Positions 26,591 through 38,778 of a stretch of DNA of 64,000 bases are shown piece by piece; position 1 is the stretch's first letter; each line of letters begins with the position of its first letter. The stretch spans positions 124,001 through 188,000 of the forward strand of contig MU858058.1 of the NCBI GenBank assembly GCA_033297075.1, given 5' to 3'. Origin of the DNA: Rhypophila decipiens. Taxonomy: Eukaryota > Ascomycota > Sordariomycetes > Sordariales > Naviculisporaceae. Below the pieces are notes generated by a model, which was not told where the DNA came from, did no database searches, and saw nothing but the letters and a program-made list of their open reading frames with translations. The position numbers were made by a program, and so were the translations under genes.

Positions 26591-29500
26591 GGTGAAGCTA
26601 TAAATTGTTGGGTAATGGAGGGTTCTGCTTGGTGTCAACTAGCACGGCTGTCACGTTGGTGACTAGAGCTTGAAAAGGTGCTCGAAGGCCATGAATATGG
26701 CGGTTGCGACGAAAGGGGAAAAGCACCGACCCCCAGCCGGCCGTATGTTAGCCCTTCGGATGCTAGTGATCTCTCGATGTAATCAAGTGCTAGACAGTGG
26801 CTGAAATACGTGGGGCGTAGTACATCAACCCGCCAGTTCGTGGAACGATGTTATGCCGGGCACAGCAAAAAGGGCTCCTTCATGGAATAACAAGAATCTA
26901 GACCTGTGCAGGGAACAAATGTCAGTGCTTATTCGCCTGATATTCCGACGAACGGTAACGAAAATGCGGTGTCTGTCGGGTCCCTGCAGTTGGAGTAATC
27001 CGCCATGACTAGCAGCCCAAACCCGCGGGCTTGTAGCCCTGTGAATGAACCCTTGGACGATAGAACCGCCAAAGCAAGCCATCTCTGCAGCGTCCCGATC
27101 TTCCCAACGGCGGACTCGGAACTCAGCAGCCAGTTGCTCGGCGCAGAAAACCGGACAGAGAGGCAGCAGGACATTTAAAGGCGAAAAATGGTGCATACCG
27201 TTGACAACAAACAAGAGTTTCGTCGTGCGTACTTCTGACACCTGTCAGGCAAACCCTTATTGTGCGTGACTCGGGAGATTTCTCGAGAAAAAACGAGTGT
27301 GCCGGCCGATATGTAAGATATCGTGGATGACCCTGACGATCGCCGTTCCGGGCGCGTATGGTCGTGAAACCCAAAGGCAAACAGCAACGCCCAGTGTTGC
27401 CCGGAGAACGCAGGTTTCTTGCGGCGAATTGTCACTGTTCGTCGCGTTTTATCTGCTCGGGCTCGTTTGGACGGTTTGGGGGCGGTCCCTTGCGGCGGTG
27501 GGCGAAGACGTCAAAAAAGGTTCGACTGAAGTTCGGAATCGGTGGTGGCGGGGAAAGGCGGAGTGTTCGAGCCACTCGCGGATCCGGCCTGGCGTCTTAG
27601 TAGTTCGTAAGATAAGGAAGGGAAAGCAACGGGGTTTATCGTTGCAAGAGTCGAATGCGCCAAATTCTCAAGACAAAAGGGGCGGAGGTGAAACGAATGG
27701 GGGGTATTGCGTGAAAGGATCGAATTGGTAGATGACGATTGTTTAGTTGACCGAGAGGAAGAGAGCGTATTGAAGGAAAGGATGTCGTCGAGAAAGCGCC
27801 GTTGCGGAAGTCGTGCGCCAATCATGCACTGAGGAGCTCAAGAAGTGCGACAAGCCGAAGGAACAAATGATGCCAGCCTTATTGGTTGTCTAATCGTGGA
27901 CGGCTTGACTCGAGAGCGAATCGGTCCTCGGTCAGGATTGGGTCAAGTAAACAAAGTTACTTTTTTAGAGTTGTTGTCCCCTCAAAACGAATGACAAAGG
28001 GTGGGAAAGGAGCAGTTTGGCAACAAGTGACAGACAGAAAGAACGGTGGTTCCTTCCTTCGTTTCTTTTTTTTGGTTCTTCTCCAGTCTTGATCAGATCG
28101 CGCTTTTCCCGCGTTCTCCCCTTTCTTCCTTCCCTGGTTAGTATGGAGCAGATGGTAACCCTTGTGGTGGTATTCTTTAACCTGACTGTCACTGTCCACT
28201 GTCACCTCCGAGTGAGGCGAGAACCACCCACCATTTTCCCTTTCCTCTGGCTTTTTAACCATTGCTTTTGCCCTTTCAACCTGGTAGCAAAAATGGCCGA
28301 GTCCCTTGCCAGGCCCTCTGTGGCCCTGCCCAACGGGAGGACGAGCTGCTGCCCATTTCGCAACGACGCAATTAGGGGGACCATTATCGGGCCCCTGCCA
28401 ATCCCTGCAAGGGTTGTCTTGGAAATGATTTAAGCCGATTTTGGACGGCCCACGGTTGTGCCGGGTCGACGACCAGGGTCAGGTCTGCTCGAGGGCGGAA
28501 CGGGGAACAACTGGGGTTGATACCGGCAATCCGGAGTATCAACTGAGATACGCCCACGGAGTGCCTGTGCCTGTCATGGCCAGCATCTTGGTGAATGGGG
28601 AACTTTGTGAGCGCCGCTCGAAGCGAGTCCAGTCCCATTCATTTTCCCCTCCTCCTCTTATTTAATCCTCATAAGGCGATCACAATGGTCCGAGAGGGTT
28701 TTAACGACGTTACCGTACTTGTTTGCTAGTGCAATGCCAACGATAAACTAACAAAATCGTATTAGACTCAATGGCACTTTGCTCATCACAGTCTGATGAG
28801 TCTATCATTCGTGATGTGTGGTTGGCTCATTCATCAATGAATTCATTCGACAAATGGCTTGAACGAATGCACGAGGTGTGCTGAATGAATGTTGATTAAG
28901 TCTGCGCCAGAGGCGGCCTGGGGGCGCAGGAGCAGCTCGTATGTAATCCCGTAATCCGTACCATGATTGTGGGTGGTGACCGTTGATGAACATCGCAATT
29001 TGCTTTTACAGATACAGCATCATCACTGTTTACCCTGACGAGTATCTCTCCCGTTCGCGCGGACTATAAAAAGGGAAACCTCATCTTCAATCAACCCTCT
29101 CCCTCGACAGCCTGACAAAAGTCAATCGATGTCAAATGCACATCATTCTGGGCGCAATGAGACACAACTATCGCTCGCTATCCGGGCCGACGTGAGGAGG
29201 TACTCGTAGAAGGGAAAAAAGAGGTGTACTCATCAAGGTTGCACTCTTTGCCCTCACGGTGCAGGATGCAGATGGGTTGACCCCCGTAAATGCAGGTCCA
29301 GTGGTAGAGCATGCGGCCCTGCACGGGTTCCTCTGCTTCCTTCAGGCTAGTTGGTGATCTAGTCTTGTTGTGTCACGTTCTAAAGCACAAGTTTTTTAAT
29401 ATCACATCCTCTTCTCTTCTATGATCCGTAACGATCGGCAGGTGAAGAATCCTATCTGTAAATGTACAAAATCAGCTGCTGACTAGGGAGCGGTAATAAT

Positions 29501-32126
29501 CCGGGTGAGGCAAAAGTTGCAAGTCGTCGAGGTCTCGAGGCATGATGCTCGTAGGGGTGAAACCTACGCTTCTTTTATGGTCCCTGTCCTCTGGGGTTTT
29601 CCCCAAAGACTTGTTGTTCATCAGGGATCGGCACAGGAAAAAGAAACAATGATTACGGGGGTGTGGTGTGTGGGTATCGAATGTCATGTGGCAGCCACAG
29701 TCGTGAGCAATTGGATGAACCTCTTGACCTGTCATCGAATCACGGAGCTGAGACGGTCAATTGAGATACTTCAAGATGAGCCGTTGGCCCCTCGTCATTC
29801 AGCACAGATAATCAACTCGGCAACGGTCAGAGAAGGTACCTGCTTGCTCGGCGAGTCGGTAATGTATTCCGTGCACGGTAGATATCTGGTCTACGGATAT
29901 CTGGCATGAAATACCCCAGAGTTTCCTTCGGCAGTGGACATGCTGCTGTCAGATTTCCACTCAAAAAGATTTACTCAAGAACATGAGTGGGGGGCACTCA
30001 GCAAGCGAGGAAGCTCGGATGTCTGTCATCAACAGCCAAAGCTCGCTTTTGCCTGCTTGATAAAGTTCACAGACAGAGTGCCTCCCAATCTCGGGAACGC
30101 CCGTGCGCATATCGACAAGGGTAATTTCCAGCGTTGTGGCTTGCTGACTGCGGAGAGGTTGGTGATGAGAAAAGGGGGGTGCAGCAAGGGCTTCATCACC
30201 ACAGCAAAGAATTCAGAGGCTCAAAGGGAAAGAACTGCATCCAAAGCCACGGATCTGCGCACTGCCTGGTTGCAATGCATTCACTAATCTTTGGTTCTTC
30301 TTCAGTGGCCAAAGTACCATAAACATCATCTTCAAGATGATAACAACAAGCCTCTCGATGTCCTCAGCTTGAGGTCCTCTCCTGATGACTGTCGTATCCT
30401 GGGTTCCATATCCGGATGCAGCAACAGCTCCATAGGCCCTCGCTAATCGAAAGACAGCGACCAGGGAATCATCTCGTCGACGAGCTGCAGGAAATCAAAG
30501 ACATGTGGGCAGTGGAGGCACTGAGACTCTAGGAATCTACGATCGCTGGGGCAATGCTACATCAGATATTACTGCGTAGCAGGCGCCAAATGACCGGCAG
30601 ATGGTTGCCAAGGATACGTGTATACTCTGTAAAGGTTGACATCTATCTGACCTGATATCAAGACCAACCTCGTTTCTCGAACTGACATGTTTCTCCCTCG
30701 AATCATGAGCATCGACGAGCATCGAGATCTGTTGACCGATATGGAAGATATGCTCAATACAATCAGCCTCTATTGAAACATACAGGAATAGATGAAATGT
30801 GTTTTGGAAGAAAGGGTGAAGAAGGCAATATGTAGCAGCGTTATAGAAACATTTTTTCCCTTTCGAAGAAGGGCACATCTTGATCCGAACAGGGGCCAAT
30901 GCAGAGGCGGTTCGTTTCGCACATCCCCCTCCCGTCTCGTTCTAGAAACATACAACATGAAACGACTCAGCAGGAACTCGCCCGCAATAGACAGAGTGAG
31001 GAGGTGCTAAACTTGGAATTCATTTTCGGTAAATATCCGCGAGAATAAAACTGAGATGGGAAGGAAAGAGCGACTTTGTGGCACACATGGTTCACGACCG
31101 GACCAGTTGATAGCATGCAAAACACGGCGGCCTTTACATGGTGACTTTGTGTCTAATAAGTCAGTCTCTTTTGCCTATTCTTCATAGGTACGACATATGT
31201 TAGATTTACTACATACGGATCTATCAACAAGTATGGTTGAGGGAAGCGGCGTAAGCAGCTCTTTGACAAGCCAAAATCTCAAACGCCAGAGAAGATCCCG
31301 GGGTAGGGATAGCCCATGATCGTCTGGGACAAATAAGGTTGGAAAGCTCAAACAAATTATTCCGAGTTCTTGGAAAGGTTCGGACAAATCAGTATTGTTT
31401 GAGGATCCGCTCGCTCGCTCGGCAACAAACTAGAGCATACATTCGTGATTAGATTCCATCATAACCATAGGCATGGATAACTCAGTTCCGTGTTATAGAC
31501 CCGAGGCTAGCCAGCAGATCATTACAAGAAGAGTAAGAATTCTTCATTTATATCGCTTTCTTCTCCTAGCCTTGTGATATCGGACCCTGAAACTCCTCGA
31601 AGCAATCATGACAACATGTTTCGTGATCCATCCTTTGCTTTTAGCTGACCAAGTATCTGCTTGGCTCCTCGCGTCAGCTCGTTCCTGCCACGAGGGGTAG
31701 CTGAAGACAAAACAAACGAATGTCTTTGTGACCACGCCCACTCGAGAATATCGAACACATTCTCATACGCATGTCTTGCTCCTCGTGGACAGCCCCTGCG
31801 CCATGAGTATAATGCGGCTACCTCGACCAAACAAGGAGTGTTGAAGAGACATGAGGCGCTGGTGACTTGCCGTCTCACAATATGAGAATGATGGAGATCT
31901 CTTTCCTTGGGCATCAATCGCCCTGGAACGACCTGTTCCTTCAAGTTGCCACTCTCCCAAGAAGAGATAGTCCAATCGAACATGGGAACCAAGACAACCA
32001 CCAGACCAGACACCCACCTGGGCATGCAAGGCTGTATGGCATCAATTCGCCTGGCGTTTGCCCCGAAAAAAAGTTGGTCAGGATCAGAGGTACTGCGTAT
32101 CCGTACCCCATTCCACCAAACCTCCA
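26591..32126. other. 5.5-kb gene-poor spacer
   Basis: This is the largest stretch without a recognised gene. It runs from the kinesin 5' end to the 3' end of the STK19-family gene. Many open frames of 60-170 codons occur on both strands, but none shows a family motif or a convincing exon chain. A clear TATA-like core promoter lies at 29065-29072. The sequence has no strong AT skew or terminal repeats pointing to a transposon. Confidence 0.5.
29065..29209 (+). promoter_or_regulatory. Orphan TATA box with a short downstream ORF
   Basis: TATAAAAA at 29065-29072 is followed by a CT-rich stretch of the kind used as transcription start in filamentous fungi. The first ATG at 29129 opens a 26-codon frame (MSNAHHSGRNETQ...) ending at 29209. 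No longer conserved product follows. It may drive a small peptide, a non-coding RNA or an unrecognised spliced gene. Confidence 0.3.
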
Positions 32127-33434
32127 TCAGGTGAGAAGCCGCACCCCAAGACCAACACTCCCCGTCTCAAAGACCTCAACCAAACCAGCGCCAACAGCCT
32201 CCTGCAAGATCCAGTCAAACGACAGACCATGGAAATCCTTCCACTTCTTAGTCCTCGCAGGCATGATACCCACAAACTCCCCGCGGGCTTTCTTCGCCAA
32301 GGCAGCCGCCCTGTCGCCCGGGATACCGCCATCCCACTTCTCACGCAAATCATCAACCGGCATCTCACGATCCTGCGCCCGCTGAAGTAACTCTTCAATC
32401 CTCTCCAGTGCACCCGAGACCAACTTCAAGAACAAACCAGCCCCCGGGACGGCAACGCAAAAGGTACCACTTGGACCCGAACAACCTCCCTTATCATTCA
32501 TACTCCTAGCTCCTCCGGTACCACCCGCATCATGGAGCGCATTATCCCCGCCGACAGCCGCAAACGACCCCGCCGCGGCCCGGGAAACCACCTCCAGGCT
32601 CAACATAGAAGACCGGTCTTCGGGGCGCGCATACACACCGGTTAGCCGTCCAACGCCATCATTTACCGCCGTGAGAAACCCGGCCCTGACCAGCGCATCC
32701 AGTTGTTCGCTCTTAAACGACGAGTCCCCCCCGGAAATCCTCTGAGCAGCCGGGTTCCCTTTTAACCACTTGACAAATTTTTCCAGCGTCTTCTTTTCCA
32801 AAGAAGAAGCCAAAACCATACCCTCCAAGTCCGTAGCGAGAATGACCAAATCCCCCGTGACTTTTCCCCCCTTAGCCGAGTACGAGAAATCCCTTCCACT
32901 CTCGGGCAAGACAATCCTGCGCATCACGCCCCGGCCGATCGCATCAGCGAGCTCTCTCTCCGCCGCAGTAGGAGATTTACTACAATTCTTTCCCTTCCAC
33001 CCCCGGCCAAGTAAAAGAGCTTGTTGTAGATGCGCAGTAGAATTCAATCGGGGTATTGCCTGTCGTGTATTTAGGACCTGTGAGATCTTGACGCTGTTCA
33101 TCCCGCTCCCGCGGTCTGGGATGGGGTCGAACATGAGGGATAGGGTGTATTTTTGGGCTTGGGCGACGTCGTCAAATGTTGTCTGTTCTTGCAAGGTGGT
33201 TGGTCTTTGTGCTGTGGCTGGTTGATTTTGTGACGGTTGTGATGATATCTTTTCACCAGAACCAACGCTGGTATTAAGAGGTTTTGTCCGCGCCAAGGAA
33301 GATGTCCATGACGGAGAAATCGTCGACGAAGCTGATGATGAAAAAGACTGATGATTACTGCTGGTCGTTTTGCTCATCTTCTTCTTCTTTTGTACGCGGG
33401 GCATACCCAGCACTGAGCGCAGGTTGTTGCTCAT
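32127..33434 (-). CDS. STK19-family winged-helix protein
   Basis: A single exon encodes 435 residues from the first ATG (33434). The first ~95 residues are Ser/Thr/Gln-rich with a KKKK cluster, probably disordered and possibly nuclear-targeting. The rest fits the STK19 domain. The C-terminal part FCVAVPGAGLFLKLVSGA followed by LSFDWILQEAVGAGLVEVFE aligns with the WWLAVPGAG and HDLIGAQLV segments of the human protein. Upstream, FKSEQLDALVRAGFLT fits the preceding winged helix. The original kinase annotation of the family is disputed. Recent work places human STK19 in transcription-coupled nucleotide excision repair as a DNA-binding protein; the fungal role is not established. A TATATAAG lies ~45 bp upstream of the ATG. 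Confidence 0.75.
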   Translation of the reverse strand: MSNNLRSVLGMPRVQKKKKMSKTTSSNHQSFSSSASSTISPSWTSSLARTKPLNTSVGSGEKISSQPSQNQPATAQRPTTLQEQTTFDDVAQAQKYTLSLMFDPIPDRGSGMNSVKISQVLNTRQAIPRLNSTAHLQQALLLGRGWKGKNCSKSPTAAERELADAIGRGVMRRIVLPESGRDFSYSAKGGKVTGDLVILATDLEGMVLASSLEKKTLEKFVKWLKGNPAAQRISGGDSSFKSEQLDALVRAGFLTAVNDGVGRLTGVYARPEDRSSMLSLEVVSRAAAGSFAAVGGDNALHDAGGTGGARSMNDKGGCSGPSGTFCVAVPGAGLFLKLVSGALERIEELLQRAQDREMPVDDLREKWDGGIPGDRAAALAKKARGEFVGIMPARTKKWKDFHGLSFDWILQEAVGAGLVEVFETGSVGLGVRLLT

Positions 33435-34235
33435 CTTCAAGGCTGTTCCAAGGCCGTTTCAACAACCGCGGGCGTACTTATATAAAAAGTGTGAATTTCA
33501 AGCAAGACAACCAATGGCTGCCTGACGCCCAAGTGAGTGTATATAAAACCGGAGTATGAAGTAAATTCCATGCAAGATGAGTATTTGGTCTTGAGCTCAA
33601 GAATTCAGATGAATGAAAGGCAAAAGTTGAATGTAACAGGCGGAATAACATCCTGAGCTTACATACCGCCACGGGCACCCACCATCCCGCCAGGCCACGA
33701 GGCGTCGCCCTGTCTCGCTGCCTGCATGCCTGTCCCGTCGCCACTGAGACGACGTACGTATACAAGCCCAATACGGTATTTTACGCAACGTACGGTACTT
33801 GATCTTCCTTTATGAGCCTCTGGGCTGTGAAATACAAGAGATGCTTTGAATACTTCAACATCCTCTTCAGTATCTAGACATGCACTAATAATTAAATTTA
33901 CCAACTTCACTTCCAGTTGCAATTAGAGAATGATCAACCTCCTTAATCAAACCAGAGATATTACCATTATAATATCCAAACTCTAGGGAAGCTCGGCTCG
34001 TAATGCGTTTTGTCTATCATCACATAACATTTTCATCCTCTCGTGCTCCCAAATCAAACTCGCTGTCCCGAGTGGTGGCCATCTACATTCTATCCATACG
34101 AAAACCAAGTACCAAAAGAGAAACGCACTACCCAAGGTCGGCCAGACCAACTCCTATACAGAAAGTGACCTCCATACCCCTTCTCAGAACTTACAACATC
34201 TCGCATTCCAGCAAAATTAACAACGACGTGACAGC
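33435..34235. other. Intergenic between STK19-family and Vsb1-like genes
   Basis: 0.8 kb, AT-rich in its second half. It should carry the STK19-family promoter and the 3' UTR of the transporter gene. Nothing else recognised. Confidence 0.6.
33477..33484 (-). promoter_or_regulatory. Candidate TATA box of the STK19-family gene
   Basis: TATATAAG on the minus strand, ~45 bp upstream of the start codon, implies a very short 5' leader if used. The same sequence also reads as TATATAAAAAG on the + strand, so direction is uncertain. Confidence 0.35.
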
Positions 34236-37200
34236 TCACCCAGCCATAGTCAACGTATAAGAAGTAATCACACTAAGCCTCTCGCTCGTCAGTTTGAGCG
34301 AGATGCGTAGCAACTCTTGCGCAACCTCAGGGTCCGCCTTCTGTGCTCTGGCCCAATTCTCCCGATCCATCAGCCACACGACGCAGTCCCTTTCGACCAG
34401 GCAGTCGGCAGTTCGGTTGGTCTCCGAGAAGAAAGGCAGTTCGCCACAAGTCGTGCCCGCCACGATACTCTCGAAGAACCATCCCTGCGGCAAGATATAC
34501 TCCGCCCGCAGGATACCCTTCTCAATCAAGTAGAAGCCCTCTGCACGCTCGCCGTGCCTGAACAGAACAGTCCCAGAAGGGTACTCCCTCCTTGAGAAGA
34601 AGGGGACGGCCCGGAACCAAAAGTCCTCATTCTTGTCGCTCACGTCCTGGAAAATCTGGAGCATCAACCTCAGGGGCTCCTTGAAGCTCTGCCACCGCGG
34701 CGCACGCTTGATCTCCATCTGGTCAAGAGATATACGTGCGGCTTCATGAAGGTGTGATCGCCGTGGCGACGATGCAAACATATCCAATGACGAATGACGC
34801 GGGACTGGCAATGATCCCGCCTGGTCAGGGACATCCAAATTGGTTGTCGGTGCCGTCCTCGAAGTCCGGACTGCTTCTGCTTCTTGATTTGCCACCAGGG
34901 TTTTCAGGAGCTCATTTTCGCAATACTCGAGAGCAGAGTTGAGTTCTGGCAGTAGTTTGACCTCGATGCCATCTGCACCAAGCCCCACTGCTCTTAGGCT
35001 GCGTCCCAATGTGCACTCAGGATCCACGCCGCTCAGAACAAGTTCGATCTCCTTTCCATTCAGTAGGCGACTGATGGTGTTGAACGCTTCGCCGGCCGAG
35101 TAGTCAATCCCCGTGACTAGCCGAAGATCAATGATCAGGAACTTGATCGGGCAGCTCTTGAATGAATCATCTGCGATCAGATGCCTAATTTTGTCCTCCA
35201 CGCTGACGATGGTTCCGAAGAAGAGGTAGCCCGAGAGCTTCATGACCTTGATCTGACGACCAACCTGGCGAAGGTAATGCTGCTGGGTTGGATTTCTTCG
35301 GACGGTAGATCCAACAACCTCGCCCGAGTAGGTTGCGCGAACGGCGGGGACTCTCGAAGCCTGATATATGAGGGAAATAAAGGCAAGGAGAATACCTACT
35401 CCGATTCCCACGACGAAATCGTGTATTCCCATAATCAACACAATCGCAATGACGGTGAGATATTCAAGAAACTTGAGCTTCTTTCTGGGCAGCCACACGG
35501 CCTCGAGAAGAAGCTCAAATCCAAGCTCAAAGATCAAAACACCGACCATCATGACGGGAATAAACCCGATCAACGAGGGACCGATTATCATAACCCCGAA
35601 CGTTGCGGCGGCTAGGATGTACCCAGCCAGTCGGCTGTTCCCTCCAGAGCGCATGAAAAACAGGGTATTGGCGTACACAAGATAGTTCTGGATGCTGCCC
35701 ATGCAGCCGGAGAAGAAGTTTGAAAAGCCATGGAGTTTGAGTTCATGGTCGAGATTGGCATGATCCTCGCCGGTGTTGAGAGCGAGAGCGGGGACGTTGA
35801 TAGGGACGTGGAGGATTCCGAAGAATGTCAGGGCAAACATGGCCGGGACACATTGTACAATGGCACCCCAATCAACTTTGTGGAACTCTGCGGCAAAACG
35901 GTTAGCCCAAGAAGGGGCAAATCAAGGTGAAGATAAGGTGATGAAAGGCAAAGAAAAGAAAAAAGACAACTTACTATACAGCGTGTAGAAATACCACCAA
36001 GGCTCTCCAGCAGCAGGCCCCTCAAAAATCCATCCCGTTTTTCTCAGCGCTTCAGGACTTAGCGAGTCCAGAGACAAGACAAAGATGTAGAACACCAGAG
36101 GGATTGTCAGGATATACAACGGTAAGAAGAACTTGGACGCGATCCTAGAATGGCAATAGAAGAGGATGATGGCGAGTATAAGGGGTATTATCCAAAGGGG
36201 AACCGTATCAGCTTGTACAAGTCGCTTGAGAGTGTCGAGGTCGTATTCGAGACTGCCATCCATCCGGGCTGTAACCTCGAAGCCTGTTGCCACAAGAAAC
36301 CAGCCAACGCCGCCGATACAGCCAATTAGGATATGGCGAGGTATAAATCCAACAATGTAGCCAAACTTGAACTGGCCCATCAAGAAGAACACGGCACCAG
36401 TGAGCATCGAGCTGAGTGCGTACGATGTGATGGTAGTGGCGATGACAATGTCAGCGTAGTCGGGGTTATTCGTTCCAACGATGTTCGTGATGGTGGTGGC
36501 CATGCTGTGGAAGAAGGGCACGACTTCAATCTATACGGGTAAAGGTCAATCTCCGATGTAGTTGTCACGCAGAAAGGAGCAATGGCAGCTTACCAGTTCC
36601 GAACCAACACCGCCGCGGAAGATGCTCCCGGACGAGAATGTCAGCTGTGCTATAATCGTGCTGACATAAAAGATCGATATGCCTGCTGAGCCCAGCTTCG
36701 CAAATATTTCGTTCCCCAGCGGAAACAAGATCATTCCTGAATAGCTGTTAGTATGACAAAGGCGGGCTGGAAGGGAGGTTTTGTGTCACGAACCATATGA
36801 TAAAGCATCAAGAATGTTTAGGAGCAGTCCGACAACAACAGCAGGTAAACAGACCACGGGGGCGACGACCAGGTTTTCCCACAGGTTCTGTCTGTCCCAC
36901 AGCTTTGGGTCACGTACCCTCTGAGCTATCCTACTAAGCTGGCCCCTTTTCTGCCGTACAGACTCGACAACCTGTGTCTTCCAAGGCGTGGGTATTGTTC
37001 CTTTTTGGCTTTCGAGATCAGGATCCCAGGGGCTTCCAGAGCCATTAGTATTAGTACCATATCCCCCACTTTCTCGAGACACGGCGGGTATGAGAGGCGC
37101 GAACTCGTTAGGCCCATCAGAGGGATCACGTTGTTTTAGAGAAGGGCGGTGCCTGTGTGGGTAGTCACCCTCCTCATCATCACCATCGCTCTCGCCGCTG

Positions 37201-37878
37201 TCAAGAAAGTTTTCCTCATGCACCTGATCTTGTTTGAGGGATAGTATACGGCCCCCTTCTGGAGGGGACCTCCTCAGCATCGTGGCCAACATCGAGGGGC
37301 CTTCAGATGGCTCGCCAATATCAATAGGCTCTGGTGACGGGGGCTCCGAGACCTCTTCTATCGGCTCTGGGCCCTTTGAGGCGCTTCCATCGGGGGCTTC
37401 GACGTCGAGTTCCTGGAGTGGGCGATCTTGCCGGGTTTGGGTTGAAAGCGACCTTGGCCTGGAGAGGAACGCCGGACTCTCCCCGACCTTCTTGGCGGAA
37501 AGGAAGTAAGTTGCTAGTTCGGCCGTGTCCTCACGTACAGTTCGGACGGACTGGACACTGTCGACAGGGGCTGGACGGCCCATGTCAGTATGAAAGAGAA
37601 GCACTCGAGGGCAGTGGGTGGTAGGGAACGGTCTGCTTACGAAGGTTATCTCGAACTGAACCGTGGATAAAGGATCGCATAGGCTCACGGTGCGCCACTG
37701 GGCTCACGGAAATGGCGACAGAGGGTCCATCGTTGCCGATACTTTGGGCTGAACGGGTAAGGCTGAGAGGTTCGGTGGTTATATCTTCCTGGGAAAGGTC
37801 TTGTGTTGGTTCCTGGGATAAGACGGAGGACGATCGTCTCCTCCTCCAGGGGGAGAAGCCAAAGACGGGAGAAGACAT
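34236..37878 (-). CDS. vsb1-like: Vsb1-like SulP-STAS transporter with cNMP-binding domain
   Basis: Five exons, 37878-37641, 37570-36794, 36736-36594, 36530-35975 and 35887-34236, give 1121 residues. About 310 residues of acidic, Ser/Pro-rich cytoplasmic tail come first. SulP membrane helices follow (~312-745), with LLLNILDALSYGMILFP and the aromatic/Gly-rich loops of the family. A STAS domain follows, with FLIIDLRLVTGIDYSAGEAF as its core strand-helix. A cyclic-nucleotide-binding-like domain ends the protein (GTVLFRHGERAEGFYLIEKG and CGELPFF). The closest characterised architecture is yeast Ygr125w/Vsb1, needed for vacuolar storage of basic amino acids, rather than a plasma-membrane sulphate permease. 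Exon 2 ends at an unusual GTTCGT donor; the acceptor after CTAACAGCTATTCAG restores the conserved SYGMILFP. Confidence 0.87.
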
Positions 37879-38778
37879 TGAATGGCACAACACGCAATAG
37901 AAGCAGCACGCATGAAATATGCAAGCGGTACACTATATCAGGTGGGACAATTAAAGAATGAGGCGCATCGTGGCTCCACAGCCAACGGGAGACCAGATGG
38001 AAGGAGATACACGAGGTTGGCCCTGAAGGGGGGCAGCAACGTCGAAGCCGTGACGAGGTACCTCCGGGGGGAAATGGAAGCGAGGAGGATGACGGGGGTC
38101 TCCTTTGGCAAGCCTGGAAGCTTGAACAGTAAGGAACCACAGAGAGACTGGCGTTATCGATATCGGCCTCGGGCTGGCAAAAGTAGCGTGCTTCGTCCTC
38201 GGGGTAGAGTTCTGGGTTACACTAAACAGTCAGTGCATTACCCTGGATCAACCTAGGTAAGTGCCTGGGGAGGTTGGCGGGAATGGGATGTCGGAAGGTA
38301 TTGTGAGAACACGGCCTGAAAAAACGTATGTTGAAGGTGTTGCGACGAAAATATGCAATGAGAGAAAAAGGCCCTCGACGGTGCTTGATTCCGGAGACAA
38401 ACAGAGTTTGGGAGCCACTGTGATAATCCTCTTGGAAACTTGAACTTTGATTGCCCCACCATCATCCCGCCGCCGAACCTGGAAGCTCCCCCCCTGTAAA
38501 TGATTTGACACTACAACCTTCCCACAAGTCACCAGACATCATCTAAATCGCCGATTCAATGGCTGTAGAAATTTCCATCAGCCAACCCCTCATTGTGACC
38601 CGTTGTTAATAAGGTCGTGTCGATGCCATTGCTCAGTTCGTGATTTGATATCTCGTTGTTGATCCCTGTAAAATATTCGACTCTTGAAGAAGACTTACAC
38701 GGTCTGGACTCTTGGAAGCGGATTGGTGGGGATCTGACGACGGAAGCCATCATCTGCATGATGCAATGGCTGGCCGTA
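37879..38778. other. Upstream region of the Vsb1-like gene
   Basis: Probable promoter region of the transporter gene, ending at the left terminal inverted repeat of the element at 38779. No coding region recognised. Confidence 0.55.

Noticed and set aside
27297..27731. 144-codon + strand frame in the gene-poor region
   Set aside because: No family motif, overlapping open frames on both strands and unremarkable composition.
29280..29330. Fragment resembling the 5' half of tRNA-Cys (AGTGGTAGAGCAT)
   Set aside because: The D-stem does not pair and the T-arm and 3' acceptor are missing. At most a relic, more likely chance.
29505..29909. 134-codon + strand frame in the gene-poor region
   Set aside because: Starts without a supporting promoter and shows no recognisable domain or splice partner.
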